30,802 nucleotides of DNA from JAKAXG01 sp035702985 (GCA_035702985.1 DASSZD010000084.1:1-30802); one strand, 5' to 3'; shown: positions 1-9,559, numbered from the stretch's first letter. The notes: generated from the letters alone by a model not told the origin. Made by a program: numbers and translations.

Positions 1-84
1 GGCGCAGTCATCCCCGTGCTGGAACCGGCTGACCAGTTCCTCGTCCTGGAGTTCGGTGAGAGGGGCGACGGGCGTGGAAGGCAT
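1..84 (-). CDS. ECF-like RNA polymerase sigma factor, N-terminal fragment (runs off the left edge)
   Basis: The reverse strand reads an open frame from an ATG at 84-82 to the window edge, giving 28 residues. The segment LTELQDEELVSRFQHGDD resembles the start of sigma-70 region 2 in ECF sigma factors (pattern DEELVxRFxxGD). An in-frame TAG at 150-148 bounds the frame upstream, and ATG 84 is the only ATG after it; a CTG lies just before. A weak GAGG lies about 9 bases upstream of the ATG. Because only the first residues are visible, the family call rests on this one motif. The long non-coding stretch upstream is consistent with the gene having its own promoter. Confidence 0.5.
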   Translation of the reverse strand, partial: MPSTPVAPLTELQDEELVSRFQHGDDCA

Positions 85-553
85 CAGGGTGACCTCGGTG
101 AATGCGTGGGCTAGTGCAGAAGGGTCATCTATGGGTGCATCGACGGACTAGTTATTTTTATCTACCCCCAGTGGGCTGTGTCAAGCGTCACTCAGCCAGG
201 AAATGATGATTGATCCTGGATAAACCCGGGTATTCACCACAAATCATCCCTACTTGAGGGCCAGGCGCCCCCGGACGTAATGACTAGTTACCCGTGGGGT
301 GCGGTTCGGGAGCCCGGCCGGGGTCAGCGCGCCGGTTGGCGGGTCAGGGCCCGGTTGGTGTGGCGACGAGCCCGGAGCGCGGCCGGGGGCGCCACCGCGG
401 GGGATCAGCGGCCGCAGGGCAGAGCCGGGTGGTCACGTCAAGGTCCGGTTGGTGTGGCGACGAGCCCGGAGCGCGGCCGGTGGCGCCGCCCCGGGGGATC
501 AGCGGCCGCAGGGCAGGGCCGGTGGCGCCCGTTACGGGTGGGCCCGGCCGGCG
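85..553. other. Non-coding region with a moderately AT-rich promoter-like part and a GC-rich repeat part
   Basis: No convincing gene is seen. Positions 150-250 are noticeably less GC-rich than the rest of the window, as expected for a promoter of the leftward sigma-like gene. They contain the 8-bp palindrome ACCCGGGT (224-231) and a loose 7-bp inverted pair GATGATT (205-211) / AATCATC (242-248). From about 300 on, the sequence is GC-rich and repetitive. The open frames there consist of Arg/Gly/Pro-rich low-complexity sequence with no recognisable domain, as expected from chance frames in GC-rich DNA. Confidence 0.6.
351..522. repeat. Direct repeat, two 78-bp copies with a 94-bp period
   Basis: Copy 1 spans 351-428 and copy 2 spans 445-522; by direct reading they match at 74 of 78 positions. 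Both begin CCGGTTGGTGTGGCGACGAG and share GGGATCAGCGGCCGCAGGGC. A unique 16-base spacer (429-444) separates them. There are only two copies and the match is imperfect, so this is a local duplication or a dispersed intergenic repeat rather than a CRISPR array. It lies immediately downstream of the rlmB stop. Confidence 0.8.
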
Positions 554-1615
554 TCAGGCCCGGCGGCGGGCGATCTCGAAGCAGGCCAGGGCCGCGGCGG
601 CCGAAACGTTCAGCGAATCCAGCGGTCCGGTGAGCGGGATGGACGCCACGATCTCGCAGCGCTGGCGTACCAGCGGGGACAGGCCCCGTCCCTCGGCTCC
701 GAGGACCAGCGCCACGGGTTCGGTCGCCACCGTCAGGTCCCACAGGGACGCCGCTCCCCCGGCGTCGAGGCCGACCGTCCACACCCCGGCGCCGGCGAGG
801 GTGGCCAGGGCGGCCGGGATGCCGGTCACTGTGGCCAGCGGCAGGTGCTCGACGGCGCCCGCGGCCGCCTTGACCGCCGCCGGGGTGAGGTGGCCGCTGC
901 GGTGCCGGCCCAGCACCATCCCGGTGGCGCCGGCGCAGAGGGCGCTACGCATGACGGCCCCCACGTTGTGGGGGTCGGTGACGCCGTCGAGAACCACCAG
1001 GAACGGGGCCGCCCCACCGCCGGTCTCCAACAGGTCGGCCAGCTCGTGCTCGGGCACGGGGGCGGCCAGGGCGATCACCCCCTGGGGAGCGTCGGTCAGC
1101 GCCATGGCGTCGATCTGCTCCCGCCCCACGATCCGCACAGCCACGCCGGCCTGCTCGGCCAGGTCGGCGATGTCGGCCAGCGGTTCGGAGCGGCCCGGGT
1201 CGGCCAGCAGGACCTGGCGGACCGCCCGCCGGCCGGCCCGCAGCAGCTCCCGGACAGCCTGGCGGCCCTCGACGTGCTGGCCGGCGCCGGTGGAGTCAGC
1301 TCCCGGGCGCCCGGCCTGGCGGCTGGCCGGCTGGCGGCCCGAGCCCCGGTCTGCGCCCGGCTGGTGGCCGGACCGGCGGCTGGCCGGCTGGCGGCCCGAG
1401 CCCTGGCCGGCGCCCGGCTGACGGCCCGAGCCCGGACCGGCGCCTCCCTGGCGGCCCGAGCCCTGGCCGGCGCCGGGATGGCGCTGCCGGCCAGGCGGCT
1501 GGGACCGGCCCGACCCGGCCCCGGATCCGCCCTGACCGCGGGGGGTCCCCCGCCGGCCGCCGGCTCCATCCGGGCGCCCGCCGCGGCGGCCCCCACCCGG
1601 GCGACCCGGGCTCAT
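554..1615 (-). CDS. rlmB: 23S rRNA (guanosine-2'-O-)-methyltransferase RlmB-type (SpoU/TrmH family) with a repetitive N-terminal tail
   Basis: SPOUT-class 2'-O-methyltransferase that uses S-adenosylmethionine; RlmB methylates a conserved guanosine in the peptidyl-transferase region of 23S rRNA. The three SpoU signature regions are visible: LDGVTDPHNVGAVMRSA (motif 1, conserved Asn), LGAEGRGLSPLVRQRC (motif 2) and PLTGPLDSLNVSAAAAL (motif 3, Ser-Leu-Asn-Val-Ser). A substrate-binding-type domain (VEGRQAVRELL onward, from about residue 115) precedes the catalytic knot. The first ~110 residues are a low-complexity Gly/Arg/Gln/Pro tail with repeated GxGSGRQP units (about residues 48-105), much longer than in typical bacterial homologues and probably disordered. 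Its ATG overlaps the ispF stop by four bases (ATGA), so it is probably translated with the carD-ispD-ispF group. The true start could be further in if the tail is not translated, but no better ribosome-binding site was seen. Confidence 0.9.
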   Translation of the reverse strand: MSPGRPGGGRRGGRPDGAGGRRGTPRGQGGSGAGSGRSQPPGRQRHPGAGQGSGRQGGAGPGSGRQPGAGQGSGRQPASRRSGHQPGADRGSGRQPASRQAGRPGADSTGAGQHVEGRQAVRELLRAGRRAVRQVLLADPGRSEPLADIADLAEQAGVAVRIVGREQIDAMALTDAPQGVIALAAPVPEHELADLLETGGGAAPFLVVLDGVTDPHNVGAVMRSALCAGATGMVLGRHRSGHLTPAAVKAAAGAVEHLPLATVTGIPAALATLAGAGVWTVGLDAGGAASLWDLTVATEPVALVLGAEGRGLSPLVRQRCEIVASIPLTGPLDSLNVSAAAALACFEIARRRA

Positions 1616-2082
1616 CGGGGCACCAGCAGGGCGACCGCGAAGCAGGCGATGCCCTCCCGCCGGCCCAGCGCCCCGAGCGCCTCCGCCCGCTTGGCCTTCA
1701 CGCTCACGGGCGCCCCGACCACCTCCTCCAGGCGGCGCTGCATCTCCTCGCGGTGGTGGGCCAGCTTGGGGGCCTCCAGCACCACGGTGGTGTCGACGTT
1801 GGAGATCTCGAACCGGGCGGTGACGCTGAGCACCACCCGGGCCAGGAGGTCCATGCTGTCCGCTCCTTCGAAGGCCGGATCGGTGTCCGGGAAGTGCGAT
1901 CCGATGTCACCGAGGCCGGCGGCACCGAGGAGCGCATCGCATATGGCGTGGGCGACCACATCGGCGTCGCTGTGGCCGGTCAGGCCCGGACCGGGGAACA
2001 CCACCCCGCCCAGGACCAGCCGCCGCCCCGGCTCGTCGGTGAACGGGTGGATGTCGAAGCCGTGCCCGATGCGGGGGGTCAC
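1612..2082 (-). CDS. ispF: 2-C-methyl-D-erythritol 2,4-cyclodiphosphate synthase
   Basis: Converts CDP-methylerythritol 2-phosphate to methylerythritol cyclodiphosphate with release of CMP, in the non-mevalonate (MEP) isoprenoid pathway; the family is a cytosolic homotrimer. At 156 residues the length is normal. The metal-binding residues are in place: D10 and H12 in GHGFDIH, and H45 in SDADVVAHAICDALLGA, followed by GDIGSHFPDTD. The C-terminal substrate loop reads VKAKRAEALGALGRREG, a variant of the usual KA(T)xxExLGxxGRxEG. Translation starts at GTG (2082), overlapping the ispD stop by four bases (GTGA); the 3' end overlaps rlmB in the same way. Product probably feeds the prenyl synthase encoded at 9807. 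Confidence 0.97.
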   Translation of the reverse strand: MTPRIGHGFDIHPFTDEPGRRLVLGGVVFPGPGLTGHSDADVVAHAICDALLGAAGLGDIGSHFPDTDPAFEGADSMDLLARVVLSVTARFEISNVDTTVVLEAPKLAHHREEMQRRLEEVVGAPVSVKAKRAEALGALGRREGIACFAVALLVPR

Positions 2083-2723
2083 GACCGGCCGCCGAGAAGG
2101 GCCGCAGCCACGAGCAGGTCTTCAGGGGAGGTGATCTTGATGTTGTCCCCGGGGCCCGGCACGAGTGCCACCCGGCCGCCGGCCGCTTCCACCAGCGCGG
2201 CGTCGTCGGTAGCTTCGCCGCCGTCGGCGTGCACGGCCCTGATCAGCTCCGCCCGGAACGCCTGGGGGGTCTGCACCGCCACCAGCCGGGACCGGTCGAG
2301 GGTGACCAGATGGCCATCGGGGCCGACCTCTTTGACAGTGTCGGTGACCGGCGCGGCGGGGATGGCGGCGTCGGCGCCGGCGCTCACGGCGTCGATCACC
2401 GCCCGCCAGAGCTCGGGGCGGGCCAGGGGCCGGGCGGCGTCGTGGATGGCGATCACCTGCGCCGAGGCCGGCACCGCGGCCAGGCCGGAACGGACCGAAG
2501 CCGAGCGGGTCGTGCCGCCGGGGACCACGCCGTCGGCCTTCCAGTCCGGTTCCGGATCGCCGGCCCTTCCGGCCGGCACGACCAGGACCACCCCGGCGCA
2601 CGCTTCGCGGGCCGCTTCCAGCGACCGGTCGATCAGCGACCGCCCAGCCAGATCCGCGAACTGCTTGGGCCCACCGAAGCGGGTCCCGCTGCCGCCTGCC
2701 ACCACCACCGCCCACGCTTCCAT
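2079..2723 (-). CDS. ispD: 2-C-methyl-D-erythritol 4-phosphate cytidylyltransferase
   Basis: Couples CTP and methylerythritol 4-phosphate to CDP-methylerythritol, the step two before IspF. The nucleotide-binding signature VVVAGGSGTRFGGPKQF is at the N-terminus. HDAARPL, AVQTPQAF and the C-terminal GDNIKITSPEDL are also typical of the family. The frame stays open to 2774, but I place the start at ATG 2723 (MEAWAV..., 214 residues): GAGGAG lies 7 nt upstream, and family members begin only a few residues before the glycine-rich loop. Another ATG at 2729 is too close to that ribosome-binding site. The carD stop lies 133 bp upstream, and the 3' end overlaps ispF. Confidence 0.95.
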   Translation of the reverse strand: MEAWAVVVAGGSGTRFGGPKQFADLAGRSLIDRSLEAAREACAGVVLVVPAGRAGDPEPDWKADGVVPGGTTRSASVRSGLAAVPASAQVIAIHDAARPLARPELWRAVIDAVSAGADAAIPAAPVTDTVKEVGPDGHLVTLDRSRLVAVQTPQAFRAELIRAVHADGGEATDDAALVEAAGGRVALVPGPGDNIKITSPEDLLVAAALLGGRS

Positions 2724-2856
2724 GCGCATGCTCCTCACCCTGCCCTGCGCCGGGTTCTGTGGCCCGTACCGCACGGCCAGGCGGCGGGCGCGGTCAAAGG
2801 ATCGTGACGGAACGCCACACGGACCGGGTCATGGCCGGCAAGCTAGCCGACCCCGC

Positions 2857-3336
2857 TCAGGGCAGCGCTTCGTCCAGCTTCTTCTCCGCCTCGCTCTCGT
2901 TGACGCCGATGGCGAAGGTGAGCTCCGAGACGAGGATCTGGCGGGCCCGGTTGAGCATGCGCTTCTCACCGGCGGACAGCCCCTTGTCCTTGTCCCGGTT
3001 CGACAGGTTCCGGACCACCTCGGCGACCTGGTAGATGTCCCCGGACTTCAGCTTCTCGACATGGTTCTTGTAGCGGCGGGACCAGTTGGTCGGCATCCGA
3101 ACGTCCTTCTTGCGCAGGACGGCGAAGACCTCCTCGACCTCCTCGTCGTTGATCACCTCGCGCAGGCCCACCTCTTCGGTGTTGTCGCAGGGAACCATGA
3201 GCGTCAGGTCCCCGTACGCCAGGCGCAGGACCAGGTACTCCTTCTTCTCGCCGAAGGCCTCCCTCACTTCACGGCGCTCGACGATGGCCGCGCCGTGATG
3301 GGGGTAGACGACCTTGTCTCCTACGTCGAATGTCAA
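2857..3336 (-). CDS. carD: CarD-family RNA polymerase-binding transcription regulator
   Basis: CarD binds the RNA polymerase beta subunit and stabilises open complexes, especially at rRNA promoters; it is essential in mycobacteria. The protein is 159 residues, close to the mycobacterial length. The N-terminal Tudor-like RNAP-interaction domain is seen (FDVGDKVVYPHHGAAIV, then YLVLRLAYGDLTLMVPC). The helical C-terminal domain follows, with Trp at residue 85 in PTNWSRRYK, the position of the DNA-fork-contacting Trp of mycobacterial CarD. I chose TTG (3336) because GGAG lies 6-9 nt upstream and homologues begin right before FxVGDxVVYP; the open frame upstream is Arg/Gly-rich noise. Divergent from the Crp-type gene, with a 201-bp intergenic region. 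Confidence 0.95.
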   Translation of the reverse strand: MTFDVGDKVVYPHHGAAIVERREVREAFGEKKEYLVLRLAYGDLTLMVPCDNTEEVGLREVINDEEVEEVFAVLRKKDVRMPTNWSRRYKNHVEKLKSGDIYQVAEVVRNLSNRDKDKGLSAGEKRMLNRARQILVSELTFAIGVNESEAEKKLDEALP

Positions 3337-3522
3337 TGCGTCTCCAGAGAAAAAATGCCGAGAAGGGGGTGTTTCAAGGGTACCAGGGACCCACAGAGCC
3401 GCGGCGGCGAGCCTCCGACCTGCCCCCCGCTCGGTCCGGGGACCCCGAACCGAGCCCCTGCCCATTTCCGGCATCAGCGCTGCCACGGCGAGATCGGAAG
3501 CCGGCCCGGTGGCCCTGCCGGA

Positions 3523-3528
3523 TAACCT
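3523..3528 (+). promoter_or_regulatory. Candidate -10 element (TAACCT) of the Crp/Fnr gene
   Basis: TAACCT fits the actinobacterial -10 pattern TANNNT and ends 9 nt before the ATG at 3538. No good Shine-Dalgarno sequence is present there, only GGGCGGA directly against the ATG. The arrangement fits a leaderless or near-leaderless mRNA. No clear -35 was recognised. Confidence 0.3.
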
Positions 3529-3537
3529 TCGGGCGGA

Positions 3538-4197
3538 ATGCAAGACATCGAGCTGTTGGGTCGTTCGGAGTTGTTCTCCGCTTTCGACGAGGCCGTTCTG
3601 GGCCGCATCGTCGGGCAGGCGACGCCGGTCACCTGCGAGCGGAACTTCGTCATCTTCGAGGAAGGCGACGAGGCGGCCGAGCTGTTCGTGGTCAAGAGCG
3701 GGCGGGTGGCGGTCGGGCGGCGGTCCGTGGACGGACGGGAATCGTTGGTCGCTCTTATGGAGCCGGGCGACCTGTTCGGCGAGATGCCCCTGTTCGACCA
3801 GGGGAGCCGGTCGGCGTCGGCCCGGGCCCTCGAGCGATCGGTGATCCTGCGCATCCCCTACGGCCCGGTCCGGGAGGCGCTGGATCAGGACCCGCCGCTC
3901 CTGTGGAACGTGGTGTTCCTGCTGGCCCAGCGCCTCCGGGCCACCGACTCGGCGCTGGCCGACGCGGTGCTCCTCGACGTGACCGGCCGCACCGCCAAGC
4001 GGCTGCTGGAGCTGGCCGGCGACGCTTCGGAGTTCCAGCTGCCCATCACCCAGGAGGAGCTGGCCGGTCTGGTCGGGGCGTCGCGCGAGCGGGTCAACAA
4101 GTCGATCGCCGCCTTCATCCGGCTGGGCTGGATCGAGCAGCTGGACCGGCGGTACCGCATCGTGCAACGGGACCGGCTGGAGCAGCGGGCCCGGTAG
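3538..4197 (+). CDS. Crp/Fnr-family transcription regulator
   Basis: Cyclic-nucleotide-responsive DNA-binding regulator of 219 residues, resembling mycobacterial Crp. The N-terminal cyclic-nucleotide-binding domain (about 1-120) contains the phosphate-binding cassette FGEMPLFDQGSRSASARA (residues 80-97). It retains the Gly-Glu pair (81-82) and Arg-Ser (91-92) that contact cAMP in classical Crp, so a cyclic nucleotide ligand is plausible. No Cys cluster of the Fnr type is present. After the dimerisation helix (~125-145), the winged helix-turn-helix spans about 169-215 with ITQEELAGLVGASRERVNK. It is divergent from carD and convergent with disA. TGTGA-type half-sites lie just downstream of its stop. 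Target genes cannot be told from this window. Confidence 0.9.
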   Translation: MQDIELLGRSELFSAFDEAVLGRIVGQATPVTCERNFVIFEEGDEAAELFVVKSGRVAVGRRSVDGRESLVALMEPGDLFGEMPLFDQGSRSASARALERSVILRIPYGPVREALDQDPPLLWNVVFLLAQRLRATDSALADAVLLDVTGRTAKRLLELAGDASEFQLPITQEELAGLVGASRERVNKSIAAFIRLGWIEQLDRRYRIVQRDRLEQRAR

Positions 4198-4225
4198 TTC
4201 CCGCACGACCCCGTGATGGGGCCTC

Positions 4226-4333
4226 CATCTGTGAGCCGTTTATTCATCTGTGAGCCGAAACGCAGGAAAAGCTTTCAAACCCGCTCATAGTTGGTAAACC
4301 AGCTCACAGATGACAGCATGAAACAGCATGAAA
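4226..4333. repeat. Cluster of CATCTGTGAGCY repeats and a CAGCATGAAA tandem in a convergent spacer
   Basis: The spacer between the Crp-type gene and disA is far less GC-rich than its surroundings. CATCTGTGAGCC occurs at 4226-4237 and again at 4245-4256 (19-bp period). The inverted form AGCTCACAGATG is at 4301-4312. Each contains the pentamer TGTGA (or TCACA), the Crp half-site. Between them lies the palindrome AAAGCTTT, and CAGCATGAAA is tandemly duplicated at 4314-4333. This could be a regulator-binding cluster, part of a small RNA, or a remnant of an element. No complete Crp palindrome (TGTGA-N6-TCACA) is present. Confidence 0.6.
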
Positions 4334-4396
4334 CGCTCATCGGAGCCCGCCGCAACCCCGAGTGGCGGCGGCGCCGCGCCCGGAGGGACGAACTGT

Positions 4397-5464
4397 CTAC
4401 GTGTAGCGGTCGAAGATGCTGGACTCGGCCAGCCGGTTGAGACCGTCCTTGACCATGCGGGCGGTGGCCGCGTCCACGCTGGTCACCGCTTCGAGGTCCT
4501 CCACCTCGGAGCGCATGATCTTCTGCAGGCTGCCGAAGCGGTCGACCAGCGCCTCGACCGTGGCCGGCGGGATGCGGGGTATGCGGGACAGCAGCCGGTA
4601 GCCCCGGGGCTGCAGCCCGGCTTCGAGGTCGCCGCCGGCGGAATCGTCGAACAGTGACGCCACGACCGAGGGGTCCAGCAGCCGCTCCGTGCTCAGCCCG
4701 GCCAGGATGGTCACCACCTCGTCGGCCCGGCCCGGATCCCCGTCCACCAGGTAGTCCCGCACGACCTGGCGGCGCTCGTCCTCGACACCGGCCATCAGCT
4801 CCTCCAGCTGGAGCAGGACCAGGCGACCGTCGGTGCCCAGCTCGACCACGTACCCCTCGATCTCCTCGGCGATGCGGCGCACCATCTCGGCCCGCTGCAG
4901 CACCGTGACCACGTCGCGTACGGTGACCAGGTCCTCCACCTCGGAGGCGGTGAGGGCGCTGGTGACGCTGTCCAGGCGGTCCCGGTAGCGCTCCAGGGTG
5001 GACAGGGCCTGGTTGGCCCGGCCGAGCAGGCGGGCCACCGACTCCAGGACGTGCTTGAAGTCGTTGCGGTACAAGGTGATGACCGACAGGTCCTCCGATA
5101 CGGCGATGACGGGGACGTCGATGGAGCGGGCCACCCGCTCGGCGGTCCGGTGCCGGGTGCCGGTCTCGGCGGTCGGTACGTTGGGACTGGGCACCAGGTG
5201 CACGTTGGCCCGGGCTATACGGCTGGCGTCGGCGGCCAGGATGATGGCGCCGTCCATCTTGGCCAGCTCGGCCATGCGCTGGGGGGTGAACTCGGCATCG
5301 AGCAGGAAGCCCCCGGAGCAGATGGACAGCACCTCAGGGCCGTCCCCGACCAGTATCAGAGCCCCCATGTTCGCCTGCAGGATGCGATCCAGCCCGTCGC
5401 GCAGCGGACGGCCCGGTGATATCGCACCCAGCGCTTCGATCAGGGCAGCGCGGCGGCGATCCAC
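4397..5464 (-). CDS. disA: DNA-integrity scanning diadenylate cyclase DisA
   Basis: Makes cyclic di-AMP from two ATP while scanning DNA for branched structures; forms an octamer. The N-terminal DAC domain carries the catalytic DGA motif (residues 71-73) and the RHR motif in TGTRHRTAER (101-110). A long helical spine follows (about 145-290). The C-terminal helix-hairpin-helix DNA-binding region reads LLSRIPRIPPATVEALVDRFGSL. At 355 residues it matches the family length. Start is GTG 5464; no clear Shine-Dalgarno is present, but TAGACT lies 7 nt upstream. The gene follows radA with a 70-bp gap, the usual actinobacterial and firmicute pairing; RadA is known to modulate DisA in Bacillus. Confidence 0.97.
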   Translation of the reverse strand: MDRRRAALIEALGAISPGRPLRDGLDRILQANMGALILVGDGPEVLSICSGGFLLDAEFTPQRMAELAKMDGAIILAADASRIARANVHLVPSPNVPTAETGTRHRTAERVARSIDVPVIAVSEDLSVITLYRNDFKHVLESVARLLGRANQALSTLERYRDRLDSVTSALTASEVEDLVTVRDVVTVLQRAEMVRRIAEEIEGYVVELGTDGRLVLLQLEELMAGVEDERRQVVRDYLVDGDPGRADEVVTILAGLSTERLLDPSVVASLFDDSAGGDLEAGLQPRGYRLLSRIPRIPPATVEALVDRFGSLQKIMRSEVEDLEAVTSVDAATARMVKDGLNRLAESSIFDRYT

Positions 5465-5471
5465 TGGGCCG

Positions 5472-5477
5472 AGTCTA
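5472..5477 (-). promoter_or_regulatory. Candidate -10 element (TAGACT) of disA
   Basis: On the reverse strand TAGACT (TANNNT pattern) ends 7 nt before the disA GTG, in the 70-bp gap after radA. This spacing would give a leaderless disA transcript, independent of radA read-through. No convincing -35 was seen. Confidence 0.35.
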
Positions 5478-5534
5478 CAGGACCCGCCCGCCCGCTTCCC
5501 CAGCCCTTGGGCGACAGACCCGCCCCAGCAGGGC

Positions 5535-6950
5535 TCACCCAGCCGAGGGGTGACCGCCGGTGACCACCCTGAGCCGGGGCGGTCGGCTGAGCCGCCCCAG
5601 ATGCCCGTCCAGGGCCTCCTCGAGGGTGCCGGCGGCCAGGAGGGCCAGCCCGTCGGCGACAGCGCTGCCCGCCGGGGCCAGCACCCGGCCGAAGCCCAGC
5701 CGGCCGGCGTCGGCCAGCCGGCGGGCGGCGTTGGGGACCCGGCGCAGCTCCCCGCCCAGGCCCACCTCCCCCAGGACCACCAGGTCCTCGTCGACCACCC
5801 GCCCGGTGGCGGCTGAGGCCACGGCCAGGGCTACCGCCAGGTCGGCCCCGGGGTCGGCCAGCCTGATCCCCCCGACCGCCGACACGTACACGTCCTGGCC
5901 GCCCAGAGCCAGCCCGGCCCGGCGCTCCAGCACGGCCAGCAGCTGGGTCAGGCGGCCCGTCTCGTAGCCGGAGGCGGCCCGCCGGGCGGTACCGGGGGCG
6001 GCCGGGGCGACCAGGGCCTGGATCTCCACCAGCAGGGGCCGGCGGCCTTCCAGGGCCGGGAAGACCACCGATCCCGGCGTGCCGGGCCGGCGGTCGGCCA
6101 GCAGCAGGGCCCCGGCGTCGGTCACCCCGCTGAGGCCGGCGCCGGTCATCTCCCACAGCCCCAGTTCGCCGACCGGGCCGAAGCGGTGCTTCACCGCACG
6201 CAGCATGCGGAGGGTGTCGTGGCGCTCGCCCTCGAAGGTGAGCACGGTGTCGACCAGGTGCTCCAGCACCCGGGGACCGGCTATCGACCCGTCCTTGGTG
6301 ACGTGCCCTACCAGTACCACCGCCGGACCGCCCGACTTGGCGTCGTCGACCAGTCGCTGGGCGCAGGCCCGTACCTGGGCCACGCTGCCGGGCGGTGAGC
6401 CGCTGGCCGGGTCCGAGACCGTCTGGACCGAGTCCACCACCAGCACGTCCACGGCCAGCCGGGAGGCCGCCGCCCGGATCCGGCCCAGGTCGGTGTCAGC
6501 CGCCACCCACAGGCCCGGGCACAGGGCGCCCAGACGGTCGGCCCGGCGGTGGACCTGAGCCAGGGACTCCTCGGCCGACACCAGCAGGCTGCGCCGCCCG
6601 CCGGCGGCCAGCCCGGCCAGCACCTGCAGCAACAGCGTGGACTTGCCGGTGCCCGGCTCCCCGGCCAGCAACGTGACCGACGCCGGCGTCAGGCCCCCGG
6701 CCAGCACCCGGTCGAACTCGGCCAGGCCGGTGGGCATGACCGGCTCGTCGAGGCCGGCCAGCACCCCGATCTCCACCGGGGCAGCCTCCGGCCGGCGGGG
6801 GCTGCCGTCGGCGCCGCCGGGTGGACCGTCGGGGACGGTCGCCTCCTCCTCCACCGTGTTCCACTCGCCGCAGGTGGCGCAGCGGCCGGCCCAGCGGGGG
6901 GCCGCCGCCCCGCAGTCCCGGCAGCGGAAGGTGGTACGGGTCCGGCTCAT
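5535..6950 (-). CDS. radA: DNA repair protein RadA (branch-migration helicase, Sms)
   Basis: RecA-like ATPase that promotes branch migration during recombinational repair. Domains in order: a C4 zinc finger (C10, C13, C24, C27 in FRCRDCG...RCATCG); a RecA-type core with Walker A GEPGTGKS (97-104) and Walker B region VLVVDSVQT (169-177); and a C-terminal Lon-protease-like domain (DVYVSAVGGIRL...LVVLGEVGLGGELR). The RadA signature KNRFG reads KHRFG here (254-258). I start at ATG 6950 (MSRTRTTFRC, 471 residues), the family-typical start. A TTG at 6980 would add ten residues. No strong Shine-Dalgarno is visible, but TAGGTT lies 7 nt before the ATG. Located between clpC and disA, all on the same strand. 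Confidence 0.95.
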   Translation of the reverse strand: MSRTRTTFRCRDCGAAAPRWAGRCATCGEWNTVEEEATVPDGPPGGADGSPRRPEAAPVEIGVLAGLDEPVMPTGLAEFDRVLAGGLTPASVTLLAGEPGTGKSTLLLQVLAGLAAGGRRSLLVSAEESLAQVHRRADRLGALCPGLWVAADTDLGRIRAAASRLAVDVLVVDSVQTVSDPASGSPPGSVAQVRACAQRLVDDAKSGGPAVVLVGHVTKDGSIAGPRVLEHLVDTVLTFEGERHDTLRMLRAVKHRFGPVGELGLWEMTGAGLSGVTDAGALLLADRRPGTPGSVVFPALEGRRPLLVEIQALVAPAAPGTARRAASGYETGRLTQLLAVLERRAGLALGGQDVYVSAVGGIRLADPGADLAVALAVASAATGRVVDEDLVVLGEVGLGGELRRVPNAARRLADAGRLGFGRVLAPAGSAVADGLALLAAGTLEEALDGHLGRLSRPPRLRVVTGGHPSAG

Positions 6951-6957
6951 GCCGCTC

Positions 6958-6963
6958 AACCTA
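6958..6963 (-). promoter_or_regulatory. Candidate -10 element (TAGGTT) of radA
   Basis: TAGGTT on the reverse strand ends 7 nt before the radA ATG at 6950 and lies just beyond the putative clpC terminator. This suggests that radA has its own, possibly leaderless, promoter. Confidence 0.35.
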
Positions 6964-6984
6964 CGGGAGGGGTGTGACAACAGA

Positions 6985-7014
6985 AAGCGCCGCCACCCGG
7001 AGGCGGCGGCGCTT
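6985..7014 (-). terminator. Hairpin downstream of clpC, probable terminator
   Basis: A perfect 10-bp inverted repeat, AAGCGCCGCC (6985-6994) with GGCGGCGCTT (7005-7014) and a 10-base loop, starts about 28 bases after the clpC stop. In the clpC direction the stem is followed by TCTGTTGT, a weak T-rich tail. It separates clpC from radA. Confidence 0.6.
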
Positions 7015-7042
7015 CTGAGCGCTGTCTAGCTGAACGCGGCGG

Positions 7043-9559
<2,517 letters not shown>

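Noticed and set aside
351..522. Possible CRISPR array
   Set aside because: Only two imperfect 78-bp copies with a 16-bp spacer and no cas genes nearby; the sizes do not fit a CRISPR repeat-spacer pattern.
294..2134. Long plus-strand open frames across rlmB and ispF
   Set aside because: They are antisense to clear genes on the minus strand and have Arg/Ala/Gly-rich low-complexity translations typical of GC-rich shadow frames.
3337..4206. A long N-terminal extension of CarD (frame open to 4206)
   Set aside because: The extension is antisense to the Crp-type gene. CarD homologues start just before FxVGDxVVYP, and a TTG with GGAG upstream is available there.
4318..4440. A 40-codon open frame on the plus strand (MKQHETLIGARRNPEW...) beginning in the CAGCATGAAA repeat
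   Set aside because: It has no ribosome-binding site, no recognised domain, becomes Arg-rich, and its 3' third is antisense to the end of disA. It could be a remnant, but the sequence does not support a gene.
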